Positions 33,562 through 41,681 of a DNA stretch of 64,000 bases are shown one piece after another. Position numbers and translations under genes: made by a program. The notes below the pieces were generated by a model, which saw nothing but the letters and a program-made list of their open reading frames with translations, had not been told where the DNA came from and did no database searches. Source of the stretch: Paenibacillus ginsengarvi (GTDB lineage: Bacteria > Bacillota > Bacilli > Paenibacillales > NBRC-103111); contig NZ_RBAH01000005.1 of the NCBI RefSeq assembly GCF_003626695.1, positions 248,001 to 312,000 of the forward strand, read 5' to 3'. How positions within the stretch are numbered: position 1 is the stretch's first letter; each line of letters opens with the position of its first letter.

Positions 33562-33589
33562 AGGCGGCATAAGGAGGTACGGAAGAGGC

Positions 33590-34690
33590 GTGAATGTGCT
33601 CTTGGAAGGCATTTTTTATAACGGGCACGGCTTGGCGGAAGGAAACCGGATGTTACTTCGCATGTTGCACGAGGCCGGCTTCCGTGTCCGTATCGAAGCC
33701 AGGGATGCAGAGGAGAGGAACCGGCTGCTGGAGCCGGAGGAGGCACGGTTCATTTCATCGTTCGAAACGACGGAGCTCGGCTCGAACGATATTTATTTGT
33801 ACAACTGGGTCGGCGCTTATGTTCGGCGCAGGCCCGAATTTCGCGTCAATATTGCCCGCACCACCTTCGAGACGGATCGCATCCCGGGTAGCTGGGTGCC
33901 CGAGCTGAACCGCTTCGACGAAGTATGGGTCCAAAGCACATTTAACAAAACGACGTTCGTCAGCTCGGGCGTAACTGTTCCGATCCGGCTAATCCCAAAC
34001 TTTTTCGATACGGACCGGTTTATGCCGGAAGGCCTGGCGATGCCGCTTCCCGTTCAGGAGTCGTTCCGTTTCTTGTCCGTCTTCGACCTGAAGCGGCGCA
34101 AAGGTTATGACGTGCTGCTGGATGCCTTTCTGAACGAATTTTCGAGCGGAGACGATGTCGCTCTCGTTATCAAAATAAGGGACAACAACAAGGACGGCTT
34201 GCTGGTGGAACAGATTGAGGCGCACCCGAAGCCGAAATGCGACAGGCCGCCCATCTATATTATCGACCAGATGTTGTCTACGGAGGAACTGCTGCAGCTG
34301 TACCGAGCATGCGACGCTTTTGTGCTGCCTACGCGCGGGGAAGGTTGGGGGAGACCTTTTTTCGAGGCGATGCTGATGGAATTGCCGGTTATCGGCACGA
34401 ATTGGAGCGGACAGGTCGACTTTATGAACTCGCGCAATTCGCATCTTGTTGGGGTGGAGCGTTTCGTGGAGATAACGGACAATGAAAACCGCGCGTTTAT
34501 CGGACATGTATGGGCGGAGCCGTCCAGAAGCGATCTTCGGGAAAAAATGCGAATCGTATTCGGGAGCCAACCGGCAGCCAAGGAACGGGCCGTAAAAGCG
34601 CGCAAGGAGCTATTGCGCAAATTCAGCAGGCAAGCGACGGCAAGCAAAGTGATCGGGGAGCTGGCCAAGTTCGCCCAAGTTCTTGCATAA
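33590..34690 (+). CDS. GT4 glycosyltransferase, tandem array copy 4
   Basis: A 366-residue paralogue with FYNGHGLAEGNRMLLRMLHE, ARTTFETDRIPGSW, KRRKGYDVLLDAFLNEF and RGEGWGRPFFEAMLMELPV. The GTG at 33590 follows AAGGAGG; the reading frame is open further upstream (33554), but that start would overlap copy 3. It is followed after about 30 bases by the GDP-mannose dehydrogenase gene, so the donor of at least one copy may be GDP-mannuronate (inference). Confidence 0.85.
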   Translation: MNVLLEGIFYNGHGLAEGNRMLLRMLHEAGFRVRIEARDAEERNRLLEPEEARFISSFETTELGSNDIYLYNWVGAYVRRRPEFRVNIARTTFETDRIPGSWVPELNRFDEVWVQSTFNKTTFVSSGVTVPIRLIPNFFDTDRFMPEGLAMPLPVQESFRFLSVFDLKRRKGYDVLLDAFLNEFSSGDDVALVIKIRDNNKDGLLVEQIEAHPKPKCDRPPIYIIDQMLSTEELLQLYRACDAFVLPTRGEGWGRPFFEAMLMELPVIGTNWSGQVDFMNSRNSHLVGVERFVEITDNENRAFIGHVWAEPSRSDLREKMRIVFGSQPAAKERAVKARKELLRKFSRQATASKVIGELAKFAQVLA

Positions 34691-34719
34691 CGTAAACATC
34701 ATGGGAATGGGGAATGGAC

Positions 34720-36048
34720 ATGACGGCTCAAGAGGCATCGATTACAGTTGCGGTTGTCGGTCTCGGTTATGTCGGATGCGTCTCTGCCGGATGTTTGGCG
34801 AGAATGGGACATCGCGTGATCGGGGTTGACGTGAACGCGACGAAGGTGCGGTTAATCAATCAAGGCGTTCCGACTATCGTCGAGGAAGGCATCGCTTCGC
34901 TGATTATGGAGATGAGCCGGAAGGGGCGCTTAACCGCCACGACGAATATGAAGGAGGCTGCGGAGCAGGCCGATGTATGCATGATTTGCGTAGGAACGCC
35001 GTCGGGCAAAAACGGGGAGCCGAATCTGTCGCATCTGTTCCGGGCAGTCGAACAGATCGCGGATGCGATCGCGGAGCGCGACCGGTTTATGACGGTTGTC
35101 GTACGTTCGACGGTTCCTCCGGGAACGGGCAGCGCGCTCGAAGCCGTGCTTGCCAAATCCGGAAAGCGGGCCGAGCGGGATTTTGCCGTCGTGAGCAACC
35201 CCGAATTTTTGCGCGAGGGCTCGAGCATAAACGACTATTTCAACCCGCCTTATACGCTGGTCGGAACGTCGAACGACACGGCTTTGGCGGTTCTGCGCCG
35301 ATTGTATGCGGACATCGGGGCGCCGTTTATCGAAACGGATCGTGAGATCGGAGAAATGATCAAATACGTGAACAATTCGTTTCATGCGTTAAAAGTTGTT
35401 TTCGCCAACGAGATCGGCGCCGTCAGCCGCTCGTACGACGTCGATTCGGCGAAGCTGATGGAGCTGTTCTGCCGTGACGAAAGGCTTAATATATCTCCGG
35501 CCTATCTCAGTCCAGGCTTCGCTTACGGAGGCTCCTGTCTGCCGAAGGACGTGAGAGCCCTTGGCGCACTTGCACGGAGGGCGAATGTGGAGACGGCCAT
35601 TCTGCCGGCCATCGAGAGAAGCAACGACATGCATATCGAGCGGGCGCTGGAGCTGATCGTCGCCAAAGGGCGCCTTCGTATCGGCGTACTCGGTCTCGCG
35701 TTCAAGGAAGGGACCGACGATTTGCGGGAAAGCCCGATCGTAAAGCTGCTGGAGCGGCTCATCGGCAAAGGCTACGAGGTCCGCATCCACGACCGGAATG
35801 TAGAGGATTCGCGCCATATCGGCGCGAGCCGAGAATATATGGAGACGGTCGTTCCGCATTTGATTCGGCGCATGGAGCCGGATGCGGAGAAGCTTGTGCA
35901 GTTCGCCGATCTGATCGTCGTCACCCGGAAAAACAAACTGTTTCTCGAGGTTGCGAAAAAAGCCATTCCTCACAAAATCGTCGTCGATTTGGTCGGGATG
36001 CCCGGCGAACTGGCGGAATTCGAAAACTACATGGGACTGCTTTGGTAA
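34720..36048 (+). CDS. GDP-mannose 6-dehydrogenase-like (AlgD type)
   Basis: A 442-residue nucleotide-sugar dehydrogenase. It has the NAD-binding VAVVGLGYVGCVSAG, NPEFLREGSSINDYF, the catalytic Cys in SPGFAYGGSCLPKDVRAL, and KEGTDDLRESPIVKLLERL followed by GKGYEVRIHDRNV. The last three are much closer to AlgD GDP-mannose 6-dehydrogenase than to UDP-glucose dehydrogenase, which has GSCFPKD and lacks the RIHDRNV run. It would make GDP-mannuronate from the GDP-mannose supplied by ManC. The ATG at 34720 is better spaced from GGGG than the one at 34714. It ends the methyltransferase/GT4 operon. Confidence 0.75.
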   Translation: MTAQEASITVAVVGLGYVGCVSAGCLARMGHRVIGVDVNATKVRLINQGVPTIVEEGIASLIMEMSRKGRLTATTNMKEAAEQADVCMICVGTPSGKNGEPNLSHLFRAVEQIADAIAERDRFMTVVVRSTVPPGTGSALEAVLAKSGKRAERDFAVVSNPEFLREGSSINDYFNPPYTLVGTSNDTALAVLRRLYADIGAPFIETDREIGEMIKYVNNSFHALKVVFANEIGAVSRSYDVDSAKLMELFCRDERLNISPAYLSPGFAYGGSCLPKDVRALGALARRANVETAILPAIERSNDMHIERALELIVAKGRLRIGVLGLAFKEGTDDLRESPIVKLLERLIGKGYEVRIHDRNVEDSRHIGASREYMETVVPHLIRRMEPDAEKLVQFADLIVVTRKNKLFLEVAKKAIPHKIVVDLVGMPGELAEFENYMGLLW

Positions 36049-36116
36049 CGCAAAGGCAGTAAAGTGAAGCGAGGTTTGCCAAGGGGGCATCAAAAAAGAG
36101 CCTATAAGACGAAAGT

Positions 36117-36152
36117 AAACTGCCGGGCGTCAAGCGTCAGGCAGTTTTTTTG
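36117..36152 (+). terminator. Intrinsic terminator of the GT4 operon
   Basis: AAACTGCC pairs with GGCAGTTT across a 15-base loop, followed by a T run. It lies between this operon and the convergent GT2 gene. Confidence 0.85.
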
Positions 36153-36181
36153 TACACCTGGAAGCTAGTAATTGTCCGTCA

Positions 36182-37162
36182 CTATAATCGGAATAGGTTC
36201 CGGTTCATCATCATTCCGTTTCTTTGGAAAAAGACGGTGAGCGCGTTCCGGTCGTCCGTTTTCAGCAGAACGATTCCATCGATCTCGCCACTTCTCCAAA
36301 GCTCCAAGGCGTATTCGGCCTTAGCCGCATTTTCGAAGTAAGAGCGGACGAACACCCGGCAGTTCGGAATAATGCTGCTCTCCATCCAACGGGCAAGCGT
36401 ATCGTTCGCGAACACGATTATGTGTATGAGGCCCGGGTGGCGGCTGAACTCATATTGGCTTATCCGGTGGAAACAGCAGAGTAGCTTCTCGGTATAGGTA
36501 GCCGCGCCGTTACGGTGGGACAGCGAAGCGGCATGGACCCGATATTGATACAGGACGCGGTTTATTTTTTCGATCCGCCCTAGCTGAAACAGCTTTAGCC
36601 ACAAGTCGTAATCGTGGGTTATCCGATAAGCAGGCTCATACCCCCCTGCTTTCATAAAGTGTGCTTTGGAATACATGGCGGTACCGTGACATAGCGGGCA
36701 GACGAAATACCGGTTGTAAAACAGCTCTTCGCCGCTTGAACCGTAGTTCAGATTGGATTCAACGCGCTGTAGACGTTCCGGAGTTGTGCCGTCCTCATCC
36801 CCTATGCATGCGATTTTGGAACCGACTGCAATCAGCTCGGGGCGGGCGAGAATATAGCTGCTCTGGACAGCCAACCGGTCGGGAAGGCTGATGTCGTCCG
36901 CGTCTTGAACGGCGATCCAGTCCCCTTCCGCCAATTGCACCGCCGTATTCAAGGCGCGGGGAGTTCCGACGTTGGCCGATAGCCGAAACGGTTTTACGCG
37001 ATAATCCGTTATAGAGGAAATTATATCCCAAGTACGGTCGGTAGACCCGTCATCTATAATAATGAATTCGAAGTTGCTGTAAGTTTGAGCGAGTATACTG
37101 GCTACGGCTTGCTGCAAATAGGGGGCCCCGTTATTTACCGCCATTACAACCGATAGTTTCAT
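36182..37162 (-). CDS. Family 2 glycosyltransferase
   Basis: A 326-residue GT-A enzyme: LSVVMAVNNGAPYLQQAV at the start, IIIDDGSTDRTW, the metal-binding QDADD near residue 95, and a YRITHDYDLWLKL acceptor-side block. No membrane segment is present, so it is a soluble cytosolic transferase. Residues after 260 are a helical extension of unknown role. The ATG follows ACAGGGAGATCC. It is monocistronic, convergent with the GT4 operon and divergent from the methyltransferase at 37433. Confidence 0.85.
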   Translation of the reverse strand: MKLSVVMAVNNGAPYLQQAVASILAQTYSNFEFIIIDDGSTDRTWDIISSITDYRVKPFRLSANVGTPRALNTAVQLAEGDWIAVQDADDISLPDRLAVQSSYILARPELIAVGSKIACIGDEDGTTPERLQRVESNLNYGSSGEELFYNRYFVCPLCHGTAMYSKAHFMKAGGYEPAYRITHDYDLWLKLFQLGRIEKINRVLYQYRVHAASLSHRNGAATYTEKLLCCFHRISQYEFSRHPGLIHIIVFANDTLARWMESSIIPNCRVFVRSYFENAAKAEYALELWRSGEIDGIVLLKTDDRNALTVFFQRNGMMMNRNLFRL

Positions 37163-37273
37163 AGTCGGATCTCCCTGTCGATAAAATTATTCCTATTATT
37201 ATATTCTCCGGCCATCGGGAATGTTTAGACGGATGGCTGTCGTCTACCTGTCCAATCATCATTTGGATACGAT

Positions 37274-37282
37274 CATAGAATA
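37274..37282 (+). promoter_or_regulatory. Possible sigma-K-like -10 element
   Basis: CATAGAATA is a full -10 match to CATANNNTA, upstream of the methyltransferase-like gene. No AC is found at 16-18 bases upstream, so support is weak. Confidence 0.2.
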
Positions 37283-37432
37283 GGAGAAATGGAAAAATAC
37301 CGGCGCAATCCGGTGCTGAAAAATAGTTATTGTTCCTGCGGCATCTATCGGTTGCTTATCCACGTATCGGTGCATTTACTAGAGTGGTTGCATGAAGGAC
37401 TTTTAGTCTGGGGAGAGGGGAATGTTTCAGTT

Positions 37433-38140
37433 ATGAATAACGAACAGTTTATTAAAGGCATATCGTTTCGGTTCGTCAAGCCGGAGACGCCCGTACAGAA
37501 GGAAAAGTTGTACGGCACCGATGCCGCGCTGGAATTCGCCAATACGGTGCTGCCTGCCGATGAAGACAAGATGAGAACGGCGATAAACGGTATTTGGCAA
37601 ATGCCAAAAATGTCCTCGTACGCCATCGGATCGATTATTAACCGGGTCGTTTCCCAGCTTCGCGACGGCGAATGTTTCGTCAACGTAGGCGTCTGGAACG
37701 GATTTTCGTTCCTTGCCGGGCTGCTCGGCAATCCCGGGAAAACGTGCATCGGAGTCGACAACTTCTCGCAATTCGGCGGTCCGCGGGCCGAATTCATGTA
37801 CCGGTTCAACCTGCATAAAGGTCCGGCGCATCAGTTTTACGATATGGACTACAAAGAGTATTTCGCCCAGCTTCACCGCAGTCCGATCGGTCTTTATTTT
37901 TTCGATGGACCTCACGATTACATGAATCAGCTGCAAGGGCTGCTGGCAGCGGCGCCGTACTTAGCGGACGGGTGCATCATCCTTGTAGATGATACGAATT
38001 GGCCGGAGCCCCGGCAGGCGACGCTGGACTTTATGTCGGTTTACCCGGGCGAATACCGCATTTTGTTGGACGTAACGACGGCGAGCAACGGCCATCCGAC
38101 ATTTTGGAACGGCCTCATGATTTTGCAAAAAGGGAAGTAA
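37433..38140 (+). CDS. Class I methyltransferase-like protein
   Basis: A 235-residue protein that resembles the Methyltransf_24 group. FVNVGVWNGFSFLAGLL is a variant of SAM motif I, CIGVDNFSQFGGP follows strand 2, and YFFDGPHDYMNQL and DGCIILVDDTNW match the late strands. The glycine-rich loop is atypical (N-V-G-V-W-N-G), so catalytic activity is uncertain. The ATG at 37433 lies 12 bases after GGGGAGAGGGG; an alternative ATG at 37289 has AGGAG only two bases before it. It sits between two GT groups and a terminator follows it. Confidence 0.65.
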   Translation: MNNEQFIKGISFRFVKPETPVQKEKLYGTDAALEFANTVLPADEDKMRTAINGIWQMPKMSSYAIGSIINRVVSQLRDGECFVNVGVWNGFSFLAGLLGNPGKTCIGVDNFSQFGGPRAEFMYRFNLHKGPAHQFYDMDYKEYFAQLHRSPIGLYFFDGPHDYMNQLQGLLAAAPYLADGCIILVDDTNWPEPRQATLDFMSVYPGEYRILLDVTTASNGHPTFWNGLMILQKGK

Positions 38141-38158
38141 ACGTACGTATCTTGCAGC

Positions 38159-38193
38159 GGTGCGGCTTTCCTATACGATTCCGCACCTTTTTT
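38159..38193 (+). terminator. Intrinsic terminator
   Basis: GGTGCGG pairs with CCGCACC across a 15-base loop, followed by six T. It lies between the methyltransferase-like gene and the GT61 pair; their promoter is not evident. Confidence 0.8.
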
Positions 38194-38217
38194 CCTTTAC
38201 GGGGAGGGACTCGCAGT

Positions 38218-39378
38218 ATGGGGGAAGCGACTCCGAAAGGGGTATATCCTACGCTTTGGGATTGGGTCGAGCAGTCGCGCGCCGGCCTGTTCCGCGATCA
38301 CGAAATGCAAAATGTGATGTATATGGAGGAAGCGGTCCGACTTACGAAGCCGAAAGGGATCAAGCCTCCGGATCATCCGGCCTTTGAAAACGAAGCCGTC
38401 ACGATTCCGAAGGCGTACGTCGCCGTATTACCCCAAGGGCGGTATTGGGTCGCGGAAAATAAAATGGCGGCCGTCATAGCGCCGGACAACAAAATCGTCA
38501 TGGACGTTTCGATGCAGTACCGCCGGCAGGATGACGCGATTCATCCCGTATACAAGAGGAGCGAGCTGCCGCCCGCCAACAGCACGGGGGATACGGTCGC
38601 GCTCATCAATTTCATTTGGGACAACAATTATTACCACTGGCTCGGCGATGTTTTGGGACGATTGCATCTGCTGGAAAGAAGCGGCATCCGCGTCGACAAA
38701 TATATGGTGACCGGCAAAGGTTCGCCCAAATATAAAAGCGAGACTTTGGCCATGCTGGGCGTTCCAGAGAAAAAAATCGTGAAAAGTAAGCCGGGAATGC
38801 ATCTAAAGCCTAGAAGACTTGTCGTCCCTTCTCTGGCAACGTATCGGCTGCAGCCCTTTGTCCCTCATTCGATGCCCAAATGGGCGAGCCATTATTTGCG
38901 CAATGCATTTCTGAGCCAAATCGGCCATGTGCCCGCGGACAGTCCCAAATGTATTTACATCAGCCGTAAATACGCCGCCGTCCGCAAAATGACGAACGAG
39001 GACGATGTGTCCAAATTGCTTGGCGACATCGGATTTCAAGAGGTCGTGCTGGAGTCGCTTCCGCTGGCCGAGCAGATCAAGCTATTCGCCGGAGCGGAAC
39101 TGATCGTGGCCCCTCACGGAGCCGGGCTCGCCAATCTGATGTTTTGCCGGCCCGGTACGAAGGTGCTGGAGCTATTCGCCCCCAATTACGTCCATCCGGT
39201 ATACTGGTACCTCAGCAACCATATCGGGCTTGACTACTATTACTTGTTCGGCGAAGGCGAGCGTCTGCCGATTATGGCGGGTATCGGGAATTGCGATTGC
39301 CGCACCGATAACATAACCGTGAACATGGAGCAGTTATTTGAAACCGTTTATGAGATGAAAACGGGGGGATTGGAATGA
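38218..39378 (+). CDS. Family 61 glycosyltransferase (DUF563), copy 3
   Basis: A 386-residue GT61 enzyme with NNYYHWLGDVLGRLHLLER and APHGAGLANLMFC. It shares the N-terminal pattern Y-x-T-L-x-D-W and a CDCRTDNITVNMEQL end with its neighbour at 39375. The ATG follows GGGGAGGGACTCGCAGT. It overlaps the next gene by four bases (ATGA). This pair forms a subgroup distinct from copies 1 and 2 on the minus strand. Confidence 0.85.
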   Translation: MGEATPKGVYPTLWDWVEQSRAGLFRDHEMQNVMYMEEAVRLTKPKGIKPPDHPAFENEAVTIPKAYVAVLPQGRYWVAENKMAAVIAPDNKIVMDVSMQYRRQDDAIHPVYKRSELPPANSTGDTVALINFIWDNNYYHWLGDVLGRLHLLERSGIRVDKYMVTGKGSPKYKSETLAMLGVPEKKIVKSKPGMHLKPRRLVVPSLATYRLQPFVPHSMPKWASHYLRNAFLSQIGHVPADSPKCIYISRKYAAVRKMTNEDDVSKLLGDIGFQEVVLESLPLAEQIKLFAGAELIVAPHGAGLANLMFCRPGTKVLELFAPNYVHPVYWYLSNHIGLDYYYLFGEGERLPIMAGIGNCDCRTDNITVNMEQLFETVYEMKTGGLE

Positions 39379-40505
39379 GCGTAGCGCTACCGGCGGGTAC
39401 GTATTCAACGCTTCGGGACTGGAGCCTAGCGCAGCGAGGAAACGCATCGCACTATGAAGTTTACGGTGCCCAGCCCCTCCAGATGGCGGAGCCACATACG
39501 GTGGATTCCGAGCTTCATCCCGTCTTCCGGCAGCGCAGCGCAGCGATACCCGAAGGTTATGTCGCCGTGCTGCCGGAAGGACGGTATTACGGGGGCGAGG
39601 ATTTTTCCGGCGCCGTCATTACCCCCGATAACCGGCTTGTATGGGACGTATCGACGAATTTCATCATTCCGAACTGGGTTCATCCGATCTATAGATGCGG
39701 ATCGCTGCCGCCCCTCGTCCGCACGGCGGAGACGGTTGCGGTACTTACGTTCATCTGGAGCCGCAACTATTTCCACTGGGTGATCGACGTGCTCGGGCGT
39801 CTCGCCTTGCTCCAAAAAAGCGGGATCCCGATCGACAAATACATCATCTCCGGGGACGGTCCCGCGGCTTTTCAGGAGGAAACGCTGACGCTGCTCGGCA
39901 TTCCCCCGCAGCGGATCATCCGCTCCTATAACGGGCTTCATCTGCAAGCGGAGCGCCTGGTCGTGCCTTCGCTTCAGCCCTACAACCTGCTGCCGTTCAA
40001 GTCCAATCAGGTGCCAAGGTGGGCGACCGATTTCGTGCGAAGCGAGCTGTACCGGATCGTGAGGCCTCAGCCGCTGTCCGGCTTCGAGCGCATCTATATC
40101 AGCCGCAAGGACGCCAATCACCGGAAGGTGCTGAACGAGGGCGATGTGATTCGCATGCTGATGTCCCGAGGATTTCGCGAAGTGACGCTCGCCGGGAAAA
40201 CGGTGGCGGAGCAGATCCGTTTATTTCGCTCGGCGCAGATCATTATCGCTCCGCACGGGGCAAGCTTGACGAATCTGATATTCTGCCAGACCGGCGCCCG
40301 TGTGCTGGACATATTGCCGACGCGGTACATGTACCCCTGCTTCTGGCACATCAGCAGCTACTACGGGCTAAGCTACGCTTATTTGATCGCTCAGGGCATG
40401 CGGCTCGCGGAGAACGAGGGCATCGGCAAAGTCGGGTATGTGCACGACGATATAAGCGTAGATATTGGGGCGCTAACGGTAATGCTTACGCGTATGGGTG
40501 TCTAG
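39375..40505 (+). CDS. Family 61 glycosyltransferase (DUF563), copy 4
   Basis: A 376-residue GT61 enzyme with SRNYFHWVIDVLGRLALLQK and APHGASLTNLIFC. In the hallmark motif the Gly after Ala is Ser here (HGAS rather than HGAG), a change unique among the four copies. It probably acts together with copy 3, to which it is translationally coupled. The sigma-K-like promoter of the next operon lies about 30 bases after its stop. Confidence 0.85.
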   Translation: MSVALPAGTYSTLRDWSLAQRGNASHYEVYGAQPLQMAEPHTVDSELHPVFRQRSAAIPEGYVAVLPEGRYYGGEDFSGAVITPDNRLVWDVSTNFIIPNWVHPIYRCGSLPPLVRTAETVAVLTFIWSRNYFHWVIDVLGRLALLQKSGIPIDKYIISGDGPAAFQEETLTLLGIPPQRIIRSYNGLHLQAERLVVPSLQPYNLLPFKSNQVPRWATDFVRSELYRIVRPQPLSGFERIYISRKDANHRKVLNEGDVIRMLMSRGFREVTLAGKTVAEQIRLFRSAQIIIAPHGASLTNLIFCQTGARVLDILPTRYMYPCFWHISSYYGLSYAYLIAQGMRLAENEGIGKVGYVHDDISVDIGALTVMLTRMGV

Positions 40506-40536
40506 CGGAATACGAAGGAAGTCGGGGGCGTCGTGC

Positions 40537-40564
40537 ACATAGGGGCGGGTTACGTCATAACATG
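40537..40564 (+). promoter_or_regulatory. Sigma-K-like promoter for the small-protein trio
   Basis: AC (40537-40538) is followed after exactly 17 bases by CATAACATG (40556-40564), one base off the full -10. The GTG start at 40601 lies about 36 bases downstream, with a strong ribosome binding site between. Confidence 0.45.
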
Positions 40565-40600
40565 TGAAAGAAGCCTTTTAACTGAAGGGGGGAGATCTTC

Positions 40601-40888
40601 GTGCAGCATGAAGTCACCTCGATTATCGCGCATATGGCCAAATCGCATTGCGAGATGGCCCGTATGCTCGAAGCGAAGCGGCAATCGATCACCAATATGG
40701 CCCATATCGTATCGGCGCTTCCGAATGAAGCGATTGAGTTCGGGGGAACCGAGCTGATCGCAACCAATTCCGTCGATTTGACAAAAAACGTGAGTGCCTA
40801 TTTGAGCAGCCTGGCCGATTTGGCCGATGCGATCGGGGATCATCTGGAGCTCGTCATCAAGGAGCTGGCCGAACAAGACGAGGAATAA
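40601..40888 (+). CDS. Small coiled-coil protein, trio member 1
   Basis: A 95-residue helical protein of unknown function. It begins with HMAKSHCEMARMLEAKRQSI, a pattern repeated in looser form in the next two proteins (ASAKMQHDISIILEAKANEA and LARSQRAMARIMESA). The C-terminal half is a second amphipathic helix ending in acidic residues. The GTG start at 40601 follows AAGGGGGGAGATC. It has no membrane segment or cysteine cluster. Its place after the GT61 genes and its own sporulation-like promoter suggest a structural role in the same layer (inference). Confidence 0.7.
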   Translation: MQHEVTSIIAHMAKSHCEMARMLEAKRQSITNMAHIVSALPNEAIEFGGTELIATNSVDLTKNVSAYLSSLADLADAIGDHLELVIKELAEQDEE

Positions 40889-40928
40889 GGAGAGCTACTG
40901 CAAAATTGTCGGTAAAGGAGGGAAACTG

Positions 40929-41279
40929 GTGGAACGGTCGGAATCGTTTTTGTGGATGCTTCGCGCCTCGGCGAAAATGCAGCATGACATCTCGATCATT
41001 CTCGAAGCGAAGGCGAACGAGGCGGAGAAGTCGCGGGACTGGATATGCGTCCATCTCAATCATCAAAGCTATGAAACCCACGAGGATCAATTGAAGAAAC
41101 CGCTCGAAATGCACGAATCGTTCATCGAGCTGATCGACGGTCTGACCAAGATGGAAAACGCGCTCTCCAAAAACTTGAAGGTCGTGCTGAACAAAAGCGA
41201 AGACAGCTCGGATGGCGGGGGATTGGACGGCTTCGGCGGACTCGGCGGCTTGTTTGGCGGCTCGGGGGACGATACGTGA
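40929..41279 (+). CDS. Small coiled-coil protein, trio member 2, Gly-rich C terminus
   Basis: A 116-residue protein of unknown function. An N-terminal helix (LRASAKMQHDISIILEAK) resembles trio member 1; a second helical part follows, then a low-complexity tail of Gly, Asp, Leu and Phe (GGLDGFGGLGGLFGGSG). Such Gly-rich tails occur in self-assembling surface proteins. The GTG at 40929 has AAAGGAGGGAAACTG directly before it. Its stop overlaps the next start (TGATG). Confidence 0.7.
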   Translation: MERSESFLWMLRASAKMQHDISIILEAKANEAEKSRDWICVHLNHQSYETHEDQLKKPLEMHESFIELIDGLTKMENALSKNLKVVLNKSEDSSDGGGLDGFGGLGGLFGGSGDDT

Positions 41280-41629
41280 TGGGATGGCTGAGGCGGCAGC
41301 AGGAAATGAAGCTGGATATTTTGGAATCGCTGGCGCGAAGCCAGCGGGCGATGGCGCGCATCATGGAAAGCGCGGCGTCCATGAGCGAAGGCGAGCAGGG
41401 CCAACCGGTCGATAAAGACTTGCGGAAAAGCATGGAAGCGATCGAGCGGTATCAACTGGCGATTATGGACAAAATGCTCGGCATCCGCGTTCGCGAGGTA
41501 CATGTCTCGCCGCCCGCCGTCCCATGGACGAACGAACAGCTGCGGGTATGCTCGTCGTACGACCCGAAGCCGCAGCCTAAGCCGGAGCAGGATCTGGAGC
41601 AGGAAAACAAAGAAACACCCGCGCCTTGA
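41279..41629 (+). CDS. Small coiled-coil protein, trio member 3, Pro-rich C terminus
   Basis: A 116-residue protein of unknown function. It opens with LRRQQEMKLDILESLARSQ and ARIMESAASM, the same helix pattern as the other two, then IERYQLAIMDKMLG, and ends in a Pro/Lys/Glu/Gln-rich tail. It starts at the A of the previous stop and its end lies within a terminator. The three genes are a single operon of related proteins with different tails. Confidence 0.7.
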   Translation: MGWLRRQQEMKLDILESLARSQRAMARIMESAASMSEGEQGQPVDKDLRKSMEAIERYQLAIMDKMLGIRVREVHVSPPAVPWTNEQLRVCSSYDPKPQPKPEQDLEQENKETPAP

Positions 41630-41655
41630 TGCAATAGGCTCTGGGTGTTTCTTGT
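41606..41655 (+). terminator. Intrinsic terminator of the trio operon
   Basis: AACAAAGAAACACCC pairs with GGGTGTTTCTTGTT, with one bulge and a 22-base loop; T-rich sequence follows. The 5' arm overlaps the end of the last gene. Confidence 0.75.
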
Positions 41656-41681
41656 TTGTTTGCCGGAACTATGAGCTTCGA

